Below, piece after piece: positions 9,773 through 19,143 of a stretch of DNA of 64,000 nt. The position numbers were made by a program, and so were the translations under genes. The DNA comes from Paraflavisolibacter caeni. GTDB lineage: Bacteria > Bacteroidota > Bacteroidia > Chitinophagales > Chitinophagaceae. Position 1 is the stretch's first letter. Each line of letters begins with the position of its first letter. The notes below the pieces were generated by a model. That model was not told where the DNA came from and made no database searches. It saw only the letters and a list, made by a program, of their open reading frames with translations. The stretch spans positions 124,001-188,000 of the forward strand of contig NZ_JAOTIF010000009.1 of assembly GCF_025628885.1 (NCBI RefSeq), written 5' to 3'.

Positions 9773-10633
9773 TTAATTTGCCCAGCTCTTAAGAAAACTG
9801 ATTCCCTGCACGGCAAACTCATCCTGGCTTTCAGCTAATGGTCGCCATATGCAAACAGCTCCTGCCAGTTCTTTATTTTCAGGCGTAAAGCTTTCAATGG
9901 AAACCACCCCTTTGTAATTGATGGTTTCCAGTCCTCTCTTATAGGCATCCCAGCGAGTTTGTCCTGTACCAGGCGCTCCTCTGTAATTTTCAGATACCTG
10001 TAAGTGAATAAGTTGATCGCCTGCAGCAATAATAGCCCTTTCAATATCCGGTTCTTCAATGTTCATATGAAAGCCATCCAGTAAGATTTTTGCGGCCGGG
10101 TGATCAATATCTTTTATTAAGCGCATCACATCACCAATGTTATTGATCAGGTCCGACTCAAACCTGTTTAATGGCTCTAATGCAATTTGAAGGTTTCTGT
10201 CTGCGGCCATTTCACACACAATTCGTAGGTTTTTAACAGCGAGATCCCATTCAGCTTTTCTTTTTTCCGGTGATATCATTCGCGCTTTGCCTACTGCAGA
10301 GTACATAGGTCCTGCAAAGAAACCTGTATTCCATGCCACACAAAGATCCAGGCAGGATTCAATGTACCGGAAACAGTTTTCATGAACCGCAGGATCCTCA
10401 TGGGTAAGATCACGGCTGGGACCAAACGCACCACAAACGATGGCTTGTAACCCGAACTGCTCCAAGGCTTTTTTCACTGCACCTGCATCGATCAGGGAAG
10501 GGTCCTCTATCGCAATTTCAATTGCATCATATCCCATTGCTGCAATTTTGGGAAACAGCTCCTGTATGGATTCAGTCCTGAATGGAGAAGTCCACAGCCA
10601 GGTACTCACACCATATTTTATTTGCAAAGGCAT
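9773..10633 (-). CDS. TIM-barrel sugar epimerase/isomerase (D-tagatose 3-epimerase-like)
   Basis: A 286-residue protein of the xylose-isomerase-like TIM-barrel superfamily, closest in motifs to ketose 3-epimerases. The four expected metal ligands can be placed: Glu153 (ALEPLNRFE), Asp186 (LLDGFHM), His210 (QLIHLQ) and Glu247 (VSIESF). SENYRGAPGTG (214-224) matches the substrate loop of the D-tagatose/D-psicose 3-epimerase group. It would interconvert C3 epimers of a keto-sugar or process a 3-keto intermediate in the cytosol. Its start is 2 bp from the stop codon of the upstream MFS gene, so the two are almost certainly co-transcribed. The substrate is not known. Confidence 0.85.
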   Translation of the reverse strand: MPLQIKYGVSTWLWTSPFRTESIQELFPKIAAMGYDAIEIAIEDPSLIDAGAVKKALEQFGLQAIVCGAFGPSRDLTHEDPAVHENCFRYIESCLDLCVAWNTGFFAGPMYSAVGKARMISPEKRKAEWDLAVKNLRIVCEMAADRNLQIALEPLNRFESDLINNIGDVMRLIKDIDHPAAKILLDGFHMNIEEPDIERAIIAAGDQLIHLQVSENYRGAPGTGQTRWDAYKRGLETINYKGVVSIESFTPENKELAGAVCIWRPLAESQDEFAVQGISFLKSWAN

Positions 10634-10635
10634 GT

Positions 10636-12195
10636 TTAATGTTGATTGGGTATGGGAATAACAACGGGTTCCTTCTGCAACACCACTGCTTTATATCCGC
10701 CTTTGGACCGGAAATAAACGAGAAGTCCTACATAACTCACCATCATGATAATGGGAAAAACAACAATGTACCTTAAGGCTTCCTTTTTGGCCGTGTCGCG
10801 GATGGTGGCTACCGTTTGCAGGTCTTCCGGGCTGGCCAGAGCCAGCTTATTTTGATCAAGCGCTTGATAGTCTCCAAACAAACTTGTTTTCTGCTCTGTT
10901 ACATACGTGCTATGAAGTGCGACTTTATTAACTCTGTCATATTCGGCAACTTTTACATCTACCGACTTATCTTGTATAAAACCCAGAATGCCAGCTCCAA
11001 TAACTCCGGCAGCGATCATTCCTAAACCTCCGGTGATATTAAGGGTCAAAGCACCTCCTTTCGGAAACCTTTCAGCTACTACACCCAGCATGGTGGGCCA
11101 GAAAAATGTTTTTGCCAGGCCATAAATAGTGGCAGCGACCAGGATAATAATGCCGCTGGAAAAAGACAGCATGTACAGGCCAATGGCAGCAATACCGGAG
11201 CAAACAGCCAGCAGGCCGACTGAAGATATTTTGTGCAAAATAGGACCTGCAAAAAAACGAAGTACAAACATGATAGCGGAAGTGTACACCAGCACCCACC
11301 CGGCCTGTAATCCTAATTTACCCATTTCAGGTGTCATCAGGTCAGTGATCCAGCTATCTGTACCTAACTCGGTTATAGCCAGAGGGATCATGATGAGCAA
11401 CAATAGGATAAAAAGCGGCTGACCAAAGCTGCGGGTGTAAAAACCAAACAATACGGTAAGCAATAAAGTGATAATAATATTCAGACTGGTGGACCATCCG
11501 AATACTGCACCTAGTTGAAATACGATCAACGCTATAATGATTAAAGCGCCTCCGGCTCCTACCTCCTGCAGCATCTCTTTATAAGATACACCTGCCTGCA
11601 CTCTTTCATTTAACGGAAACTTGCGAGGGATCATCATGAAGGCATATACCAATGTAGGCAGAAGGATTAAACCAATCTTGTATTCCCATTGAATGTCTTG
11701 ACCCAGTAACAAGGCCATTACTCCACCCAGTACAAGTCCGCCGGCCCAACCGGCATGAAGAATGCTTAACCATTTTGTCTTTTCCCTTGGAAACATAGTA
11801 GCTACCACAGGATTAACCACAGCTTCTACCGTCCCATTCCCCAGGGCTACAATGAAGGTACCGATGTAAAGCATCCAGTAACCATTGGCAAATATGGTAA
11901 TGATAGCAGATGTGATATGGCAGATAATAGCAAAGATCATGGCCGTTTTATAACCGATCTTATCAATGATCAGACTGAACAAAACAATGCTGATGGCAAA
12001 TGGCCATAAACCCACACCTGAAATTTCTCCCAATTGTGTTTGGGTTAAACGGAACTCTTCTCCCCATTGTGGAAGAACAACCGCACGAAGTATAAAACCG
12101 AATGCAGTTGTAACTAATGCGATAAAGCAGGCAATAAACAGCTTCATGTCTGGTTTGGATTCACTAGCTCCTGTAAGTGATGTCGTTTTTTGCAT
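10636..12195 (-). CDS. Major facilitator superfamily sugar transporter
   Basis: A 519-residue inner-membrane protein with about 12 hydrophobic helices. The first is LFIACFIALVTTAFGFILRAVVLPQW, and the loop SLIIDKIGYKTAM is an MFS motif-A-like segment. Between the last two helices it has an unusually long hydrophilic insert (roughly residues 415-480; KVAEYDRVNKVALHSTY...KLALASPEDLQ). The gene is tightly linked to the epimerase (2-bp gap), so it probably imports the sugar or sugar acid used by the epimerase and the oxidoreductase. Family membership is clear; the substrate is inferred only from context. Confidence 0.88.
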   Translation of the reverse strand: MQKTTSLTGASESKPDMKLFIACFIALVTTAFGFILRAVVLPQWGEEFRLTQTQLGEISGVGLWPFAISIVLFSLIIDKIGYKTAMIFAIICHITSAIITIFANGYWMLYIGTFIVALGNGTVEAVVNPVVATMFPREKTKWLSILHAGWAGGLVLGGVMALLLGQDIQWEYKIGLILLPTLVYAFMMIPRKFPLNERVQAGVSYKEMLQEVGAGGALIIIALIVFQLGAVFGWSTSLNIIITLLLTVLFGFYTRSFGQPLFILLLLIMIPLAITELGTDSWITDLMTPEMGKLGLQAGWVLVYTSAIMFVLRFFAGPILHKISSVGLLAVCSGIAAIGLYMLSFSSGIIILVAATIYGLAKTFFWPTMLGVVAERFPKGGALTLNITGGLGMIAAGVIGAGILGFIQDKSVDVKVAEYDRVNKVALHSTYVTEQKTSLFGDYQALDQNKLALASPEDLQTVATIRDTAKKEALRYIVVFPIIMMVSYVGLLVYFRSKGGYKAVVLQKEPVVIPIPNQH

Positions 12196-12253
12196 AAGGG
12201 CAATCGTTTTAAAAGTTAAGAGCGGAAGATAATCTGTTTACTGAATTTATTTA

Positions 12254-12277
12254 TCATTCACCATTAACAATTCACAT
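12254..12277. repeat. Dispersed ATTCACCATT-type short repeat
   Basis: A short run of alternating CATT-CACC-ATT-AAC-AATTCAC units lies between the ThuA-fusion stop codon and the MFS gene. Very similar strings occur at 36473-36500 and 39581-39612, always between genes. It looks like a low-complexity intergenic repeat family. Confidence 0.55.
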
Positions 12278-15200
12278 TTATTTTGTAACTCTTAGAACTC
12301 CTTTCATAATACGCCAGTGACCAGGGAATGTACAGAGGAAAGGATAATCTCCAGGAGTTACCGGAACTTTAAACGTCAATGTATAACTGCTGGATGGATT
12401 CACCAATGGGGTCGCAAACAATACCTCAGGCATTTTGGGAACATAATTCAATTTGGCGCCGTTGGCTGCTGTTGCTAATTTATCTGCAGCTGCCCCTACT
12501 TTTTCTTCTGAATTCGGTTTAATGATCACCATGTTATGTTGCATGAAATCAGGATTCTGAAATTTGATCTGCACAGTAGTTCCTGCTTTTACTGTAATCA
12601 GCTTTTGATCATACTTCATAACATCCTTAACCACTTTTAAGACCACGGTCTTATCAACCTTTGGAACAGTTTTCTTTGCGGCTGCATTTTCTTTAACAGA
12701 ACCTGGCTCCAGCAATTCTATTTTGGCACTGCTTAACCTGCCTCGTAAATAGAAGGTGTCCGGATAATTACCCAGCTTATTGTCATCTTTTAAATTTTCC
12801 CATCCTGCCCTCAAGCCACTGTTAAATTCTTTTTTGAATAAACCGTTCGCTTTAGCCGTAGCAACTGGTTTCTCATTCACCATAAGCTGCATGGTACCAT
12901 CCTGCTGTAAGGAAGCGTTGAATGCAAATGTGGCCGGTAATGCCGCTGACGTACGAACGATATAAGGCTTACCTTCCTGGTTCACTTGGAAATACACTTG
13001 GTTATCCTGGATATACATACCATAACCATTGTTTTTATCTCCTTGCGCTACGATCAATCCATTAGCAGGATTATTCCCTGATTTTTCAAAGTTCCCGGAG
13101 ATCAACAATTCTCTTCCGCTTATATCTGGTGCATCTTCTGCAGTTAAGCTGAAACGTGGACGGAAAGGAATGGCTTTGATCCGTGAGGCCATGGCAATAC
13201 GCTGCACAAGAGTAGCTTCTCCCAATGCTGCAGTTTCTTGAATTCCTTTTTTCCGCAACGCTGCTACAAACCCTTGCTGGTGAACTTTTGCTCCGGCAAA
13301 CAAAGCATCCGCCAACCAGTGATCATTACTGTTTTCCTCTTTTTCTGCCATTTGAAATAAAGCAGCGCCAATTTCATTGGAAGGCTTTATTTCTGCTGCA
13401 GCTAATACTGCCGCCAGTCTGACACGCAGATCCTTATCATTAAAAATATTTGCTTTCAGTAAGGCCTGGGCTGTTGCCTGGGTTTTTGGTAGCACCTGGA
13501 TAGCTGCACGACGCACACCTGCTGCCGGATGATTTAAAGCTTTGGTAGCTAATTCCAATGCTTCCTGGTTACTACCATTCAATGCACCTAAACCATGAAT
13601 GGTCCAAAACGCATGGATAGCAGGGGCATTGATGCCGACTTCATCTACCTTTTCGTTCAGCACGATTTTGTATAGTTCGGGTAAAACCTTTTGATCTCCC
13701 GACTCTACCAGCAATCTCTGGGCCGTGGTACGCCAGAACATATTGTTATTAGAAAGTGCTTCAACCAGGCTCCTGTGATTATTTTTATCCAACTTTGCAA
13801 TACTGCTTTCCTGACCATTTTTGTATTGAATGCGGTAGATACGCCCACGGTCATGATCTCGTAATGGATTCTCGTGTGCATTTCCTTTTCCATTCTTAAA
13901 ACCTTGAGGTGTAGGATTGTGCTGAATGATGAAATCATACCAATCCACTACCCATACGTTGCCATCAGGACCTACTTCTGCTTGTACCGGCCCCATCCAT
14001 TCATCAGCACTGGCCAGCAGATTCCAGCCATCACCATCTTCTGTAAAGCCGGCACCGTTTTGTTTTAGTTCAACCCGGTGTATTAAACGGCCGGTAGGTT
14101 CACATACAAAGGCAACCCGATTCCAGTATTCTTTTGGATAAGTCCTGGCTGTATAAAGGCTATGACCGGCTGCTGCCGTAAAGCCACCTTGGACATCTAC
14201 CTGGCGCAGGTTTTTTGTAGCAACATGTATGGAATAATGCGCATCGATTTTTTCCACTCCAGATTCAGCATTGCCTGTTATATCCAGGTATCTTTTCGGG
14301 ATGCCCAGGAAAGCAGTATGGGTATTGTTAGCTGTGGAAGCAAAAACATCGAATTCCTCAGAAAACCCTAAACCCCAGGTATTGTTGCTGGTAGAGGATA
14401 AATACTCCAAGCTTTTTACATTTTTAACATCAGGTGTAAAATGGTAAATACCTTGAGAGAACCGAATCGAATCCTTTCCGATCTTTCCTGTAAAACCTGA
14501 ATAACCTACTGTGCCCCAGATTTTATTATCCAACCCGTAACGGAAATTAGAAGGGCCGGCATGGGTATCATATACCCCCCACCCTGTCATGATAGTATCT
14601 TTTACATCAGCTTTATCATCCCCGTTCGTATCCTTCAGAAATAAAAAGTAAGGTGCCTGGGCAACAATAATTCCACCGTTGGAAAAAGTAAAACTGGTAG
14701 GAATATTTAATTTATCCGCAAACAGTGTGAATTGATCAGCCTTGCCATCACCATTGGTATCTTCCAATATTTTGATTCGGTCATCACCCTGCTCTTTATC
14801 TTCTTTTACAGTGTTGGGATAATCTACCGTTTCAATCACCCATAAACGACCTCGTTCATCCCAATTCATATAAATAGGATTGATGATGTCTGGTTCTGAA
14901 GCAAACAACTTCAGTTCAAAACCAACCGGAACCTGTGAAAGCAACATGGATTGATGAGGATTCAGCGGCTCTTGTAATTGGGGCGCTGGATCCCTGCGTT
15001 CGTAATTGGGAATAACAGCTTCTGTATATTTTGGTTCAGGTAACTGTAAAGCAGCCAGGTCTGACGCCGCTTGATCACCCACAGCCCAGATGATACCATT
15101 TCTTACCAGGTGTAAAAAGTCTTTGTTGTTAAAAGTATGCTCATCATTGCCATAGGCAGTATAGAAAATGCGCCCCTTGCCATAATTACGAACCCACGTA

Positions 15201-15775
15201 AAAGGTTCACGGTGATCTCCTTCCACTCTTTCACTCAACACTTCAATTTGTTTACTGATCTTATCATGTACATATGTTTCATCTGTGGTTGTAAAAGCAG
15301 GAATTCCTTTCATTACCGGGTGTTCCGATTTCACAATGACTGCAGGAAACGTTTCATATTTATGGCTCTTGAATTGTCCGCCAATCATTTCCACTACTTC
15401 ATCTGAATTGCGGAAACAATAAGAGGCACAATGGATTGGAATAAACCCCTTACCACCTTTTACAAAATCCAATAAAGCTTTTTCCTGGGATGCAGTTATG
15501 CTATCATAATTTGCATACAGTACCAGTCCATCAAAGTTGTTAAGGTTGTTTTCATTCAGATCATTCGGATCAGTAGTATAAGTTATGTTGATGCCGTCTT
15601 TAAAGAATTCTTTGGTAAATATGTCTGCAAGCAATTCTGAATTATGATGTTTGCTTTTATGTCCAAGGAACAAAATTTCCAGGCGGTGCGGTGCAGTTTG
15701 CACTTTTACAGCAGCAGCTATCAATAGAGTAGCAAACAGGCAAATAACAATTGTCGTTAGACTCTTTGGTATCAT
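12278..15775 (-). CDS. ThuA / PVC-type dehydrogenase / HEAT / cupredoxin fusion protein
   Basis: A 1165-residue exported protein with an N-terminal signal segment. Domains in order: a ThuA-like trehalose-utilization domain (about 30-235; ILFLGHKSKHHNSE, IPIHCASYCFRNS); a beta-propeller of the PVC-type membrane-bound dehydrogenase family (about 280-640; DERGRLWVIETVDYPN, DTNGDGKADQFT, VWVVDWYDFIIQHN); HEAT-type repeats (about 665-830); a LamG/3-keto-glycoside-hydrolase-like beta-sandwich (about 880-1025); and a C-terminal cupredoxin. The cupredoxin carries the type 1 copper set: a His in FMQHNM, then Cys1148, His1153 and Met1157 in CTFPGHWRIMKG. This suggests a periplasmic sugar-oxidising enzyme with a built-in blue-copper electron carrier. 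It is the first gene of the minus-strand sugar run and faces a divergent AraC regulator. The reaction itself is inferred. Confidence 0.85.
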   Translation of the reverse strand: MIPKSLTTIVICLFATLLIAAAVKVQTAPHRLEILFLGHKSKHHNSELLADIFTKEFFKDGINITYTTDPNDLNENNLNNFDGLVLYANYDSITASQEKALLDFVKGGKGFIPIHCASYCFRNSDEVVEMIGGQFKSHKYETFPAVIVKSEHPVMKGIPAFTTTDETYVHDKISKQIEVLSERVEGDHREPFTWVRNYGKGRIFYTAYGNDEHTFNNKDFLHLVRNGIIWAVGDQAASDLAALQLPEPKYTEAVIPNYERRDPAPQLQEPLNPHQSMLLSQVPVGFELKLFASEPDIINPIYMNWDERGRLWVIETVDYPNTVKEDKEQGDDRIKILEDTNGDGKADQFTLFADKLNIPTSFTFSNGGIIVAQAPYFLFLKDTNGDDKADVKDTIMTGWGVYDTHAGPSNFRYGLDNKIWGTVGYSGFTGKIGKDSIRFSQGIYHFTPDVKNVKSLEYLSSTSNNTWGLGFSEEFDVFASTANNTHTAFLGIPKRYLDITGNAESGVEKIDAHYSIHVATKNLRQVDVQGGFTAAAGHSLYTARTYPKEYWNRVAFVCEPTGRLIHRVELKQNGAGFTEDGDGWNLLASADEWMGPVQAEVGPDGNVWVVDWYDFIIQHNPTPQGFKNGKGNAHENPLRDHDRGRIYRIQYKNGQESSIAKLDKNNHRSLVEALSNNNMFWRTTAQRLLVESGDQKVLPELYKIVLNEKVDEVGINAPAIHAFWTIHGLGALNGSNQEALELATKALNHPAAGVRRAAIQVLPKTQATAQALLKANIFNDKDLRVRLAAVLAAAEIKPSNEIGAALFQMAEKEENSNDHWLADALFAGAKVHQQGFVAALRKKGIQETAALGEATLVQRIAMASRIKAIPFRPRFSLTAEDAPDISGRELLISGNFEKSGNNPANGLIVAQGDKNNGYGMYIQDNQVYFQVNQEGKPYIVRTSAALPATFAFNASLQQDGTMQLMVNEKPVATAKANGLFKKEFNSGLRAGWENLKDDNKLGNYPDTFYLRGRLSSAKIELLEPGSVKENAAAKKTVPKVDKTVVLKVVKDVMKYDQKLITVKAGTTVQIKFQNPDFMQHNMVIIKPNSEEKVGAAADKLATAANGAKLNYVPKMPEVLFATPLVNPSSSYTLTFKVPVTPGDYPFLCTFPGHWRIMKGVLRVTK

Positions 15776-15870
15776 AATGGCAGGTTAAGCGTCAGTAAAA
15801 TGTAGAAAAGACGAATATCTAGATAATTAATTGAATAAACTTCCAAAATTTTATCTATTTCTGACTATAT

Positions 15871-15911
15871 TTTGACATTGTTAGGGATTACATTTATTTA
15901 TTATTGTCAAA
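15871..15911. promoter_or_regulatory. Candidate operator: TTTGACA inverted repeat between ThuA fusion and araC-type gene
   Basis: A 7-bp perfect inverted repeat, TTTGACA at 15871-15877 and TGTCAAA at 15905-15911, has 34 bp between arm starts. It sits in the 148-bp gap between the divergent ThuA-fusion gene and the AraC-type regulator, 12 bp before the regulator start. The position fits a regulator binding site controlling both genes; binding is inferred. Confidence 0.45.
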
Positions 15912-15923
15912 GTTTAATAGGTC

Positions 15924-16793
15924 ATGAAAGCTGCCATTCACAAATCTGCCATTCCGGATAGCCAGTTATTTGTAGTGAAATACCTTGAAGAAAAACATTT
16001 TGATCCAACCTGGCACGCTCATGCAGAAATCCAGCTTTTTGTAGTGCTGGAAGGAACAGGAACCCGCTTTATCGGGAACAGTATGCATTCGTTCTCACCA
16101 GGAGAACTGGTATTAATTGGGCCACACTTACCTCATTTATGGCGGAGCGATGAAGCTTATTTTGTTAAAAACAGCTCCTTAAGAACGAAAGGCATTGTGA
16201 TTTACATGCACCAGGACTTTTTAGGAACCAGCATTATGGAAAAAGAGGAAATGATGCTGGTGAAAAGGCTTTTTCATAAATCTTCACTGGGACTTGAGTT
16301 TTATGGAAGCGAGAAAAAGCAGGTGATCAGGTTAATGAAAGAGATGTGTGAGCTAAAGGGATTGGAAAGTGTCATTCACTTGCTCCGGATCCTGAACTTG
16401 CTTTCCGTAACCAAAGAATACCGCCTTATTTCCACAACAGCATACCTGAACCCTGCCAAGGCAAGTGAAACAGACCGGATGAATAAGGTATATGAATATG
16501 TATTAAAGAATTTCCGTAAAAAGATCAACCTGGCTGACATGGCAAGCTTGCTACACATGACGCCCACCTCGTTCAGCCGCTACTTCACCATGAAAAGCAA
16601 CAAAACATTTTCCCGCTTTCTTTCAGAAATTCGCATCAAACATGCCTGTAAGCTGTTGATTGAAACTGATTCAAGCATAGAACAGGTTTGTTACGAATGC
16701 GGCTTTAATACCCTATCCAACTTTAATATGCAATTCAAAGAAATTATGTCCCAAAAACCATCCGAGTACAAAAAGGAGTTTATGAATATTTAA
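15924..16793 (+). CDS. AraC family transcriptional regulator
   Basis: A 289-residue cytosolic regulator. The N-terminal part (about 15-110) is a cupin-like ligand pocket (DPTWHAHAEIQLFVVLEGTGTRFIG; FSPGELVLIGPHLPHLW). The C-terminal 100 residues are the double helix-turn-helix of the AraC family (INLADMASLLHMTPTSFSRYF and IEQVCYECGFNTLSNFNMQFK). It is transcribed away from the ThuA fusion/MFS/epimerase/oxidoreductase run and is the obvious candidate to control it in response to a sugar. Its stop codon overlaps the stop codon of the convergent GH20 gene. Confidence 0.92.
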   Translation: MKAAIHKSAIPDSQLFVVKYLEEKHFDPTWHAHAEIQLFVVLEGTGTRFIGNSMHSFSPGELVLIGPHLPHLWRSDEAYFVKNSSLRTKGIVIYMHQDFLGTSIMEKEEMMLVKRLFHKSSLGLEFYGSEKKQVIRLMKEMCELKGLESVIHLLRILNLLSVTKEYRLISTTAYLNPAKASETDRMNKVYEYVLKNFRKKINLADMASLLHMTPTSFSRYFTMKSNKTFSRFLSEIRIKHACKLLIETDSSIEQVCYECGFNTLSNFNMQFKEIMSQKPSEYKKEFMNI

Positions 16794-19119
16794 TTTACCT
16801 CAATTTCATCTACCAGCAACCAGGCTTTATGACCACCATACGGATTACCTTCTATATCTCCTTTATTCTTTATCAATACTTTTATATAACGCGTAGAAAT
16901 AGAAGTAAAATGTTTTTCCATAAAAGCATTACCAGTCGCTGAACTGACTTCCTGAGTAGTTCCAACCGAGGTGAAAGATTTACCATCATCAGAATAAAAA
17001 ACTTCAACAAATTGCGGTGAATAGATCCAGGTTCCTTTCTGATGGAAAAAATGAACTTTCACATGACTAATGTTCTGTGTTGCACCAAGATCAATCACTG
17101 CTTCACAATCAGTCCCCAAAAAACCTAAAAACTCTGTTTGCTTTTTCAATCCTTTACTATTCTGTACGCCATCAACTAATGTGAAAGCCCCATTTCCCAA
17201 AAAATTTTCAGAAGGCCCGTTACTCAAACTGATCTTCTTGCCGGTAGCTCCATTTATTTTGAATAATTGATGTAATTGCATTGCAGGCTTATTGGCGATC
17301 ATCAATATTGCAGACTGCTCTCCTGTTTTGTTTATTTTGATTGGCTCTTTATATACTGAACTACCAGTAGCATTATTATAACGGATAGTTGCCTCAGGAT
17401 GATTGGATGAAAGTTTCCATTTAACACCAATAAAGTCATCTGAGGCAATACAGTTGCTTCCAATCCAAAATGGGCTTTGCTATAATTGACCTTCCAGAGG
17501 TCATACCTTTGAAGTTGTGGTATCAATCTTTTTTCAAAGTCATTCCAGTTCTTCTTTTCTTTTGGTGTCCATAATACTTCACTGATGGCACTGATCCGTG
17601 GAAAAAGCATATACTCCACTTTGCGAGGATTGGTGATGTATTCAGTCCAAACATTACCCTGTGCGCCCAACACATATTTACTTTCTTCCGGACTTAATTC
17701 TTTTGGAATTGGTTCGTAATTATATACTTTTTCAATAGGAGTAAACCAGTTTTCATTTTTAGCATAATCAAACCAGCCAATTGTTACCGAATCTTCACGC
17801 TCTACCTGGCTATAATCAAAATATAAATGACTACTGGGTGTCATGATCACTTTATGCTTTTCTTTGGCCGCAGTTATGCCGCCACTTTCGCCTCTCCAGC
17901 TCATAACAACTGCATTAGGCGCCAATCCGCCCTCCAGGATATCATCCCATCCAATGAGTGTACGGCCCTTGCTGTTTAGATATTTCTCAATCCTTTGTAT
18001 AAAATAACTTTGTAGCTCATGTTCATCCTTTAAACCTTCATTTTTTATTCTCGCCTGACAACGGGGACAAGTTTTCCAGCCATCCTTCGGACATTCATCT
18101 CCCCCAATATGAATGTATTGGGAAGGAAAAAGCTCAAGTACTTCATCCAGTACATTCTGAAGAAATTCAAAAGTATATTCCTTGCCGGCACAAAATACCT
18201 GTGCGTCAACCCTGTATACCTCTGGCACGGTATAGGGGCCTTCGGAACATCCCAGCTCAGGATATGAAGCCAATGCAGCATAAGAATGGCCAGGCATTTC
18301 GATCTCCGGTAATATGGTAATATATCGGTCAGCTGCATATTGCACTATTTCCTTTATTTGCTCCTGGGTATAATAGCCGCCATAACGCTTGTTTTCAAAC
18401 CCGATTCCTGGATAGCGGCCCATCAAAGATCGATTGCGCCAGGCACCAACTTCTGTTAGCTTGGGATATTTCTTGATTTCAATGCGCCACCCTGGATCAT
18501 CAGTTAAATGCCAGTGGAAATAATTCATCTTGTGCAGAGCCAGATAATCAATGTATTTTTTGATGAAAGCCACAGGGAAAAAATGACGGCCTACATCTAA
18601 TAATGAACCACGGTGCATAAAGCGAGGTTCGTCCTGAATGTATACTGATGGAATTTTTAATGAAGCAGCCTTTTTAGTGGGCAGTAATTGAATCAATGTT
18701 TGCATACCATAAAAGGTACCAGCATAAGTATTTCCCTTAATCAGAATACCTGCAGGACCTGATTCAAAAGTATAAGCATCCTTATCCTTATCACTTGTAT
18801 TATTATTCGTAAAAATTGTTATTGCCTTTCCTGTTGCATGTTTTTGAAAAGGCAATTGAAACCCATAGATCTGTTTCAGGTAGCTGTTCAGAAAATAGGC
18901 ACTCTTTTTATCTTCTTTATTTTGAATAACGATAACAGTATTCTTTGTAAGCATGAAACTGCCAGCCTTTTTAGTTAAATGGGCAGGCTGCGGAATGATC
19001 TGAACTTCCTGGGCATGAATAGAAGTAGCAAATAAAGAGATAAGTAACAGACCATTAATAAAACGCACTTTCAAAACCCATATGTATAAAAATTGCTCCT
19101 GCATACATAGAAGATTCAT
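16790..19119 (-). pseudogene. GH20 beta-N-acetylhexosaminidase, frameshifted near the C terminus
   Basis: Codons from 19119 encode a signal peptide and a full GH20 enzyme: GH20b domain (QEVQIIPQPAHLTKK), LLDVGRHFFP, HWHLTDDPGWRIEIKKYPKL and the catalytic pair Asp341-Glu342 in HIGGDECPKDGW. At about 17446-17451 the frame slips: after ...AHFGLEATV the natural continuation ASDDFIGVKWKLSSNHPEATIRYN is in another frame, equivalent to one missing base. That frame continues to 16790 and supplies the usual GH20 C-terminal Ig-like strands plus an F5/8C (discoidin)-like domain (FVEVFYSDDGKSF; STRYIKVLIKNKG). As read, the protein would end in about 33 aberrant residues (stop near 17332) and lose the C-terminal domain. 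The catalytic domain is intact, so partial activity is possible. A sequencing error is the main alternative. A GTG at 19068 directly before the hydrophobic leader is another possible start. Confidence 0.85.
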
Positions 19120-19143
19120 AACTTAATGAAACAACAACACAAA

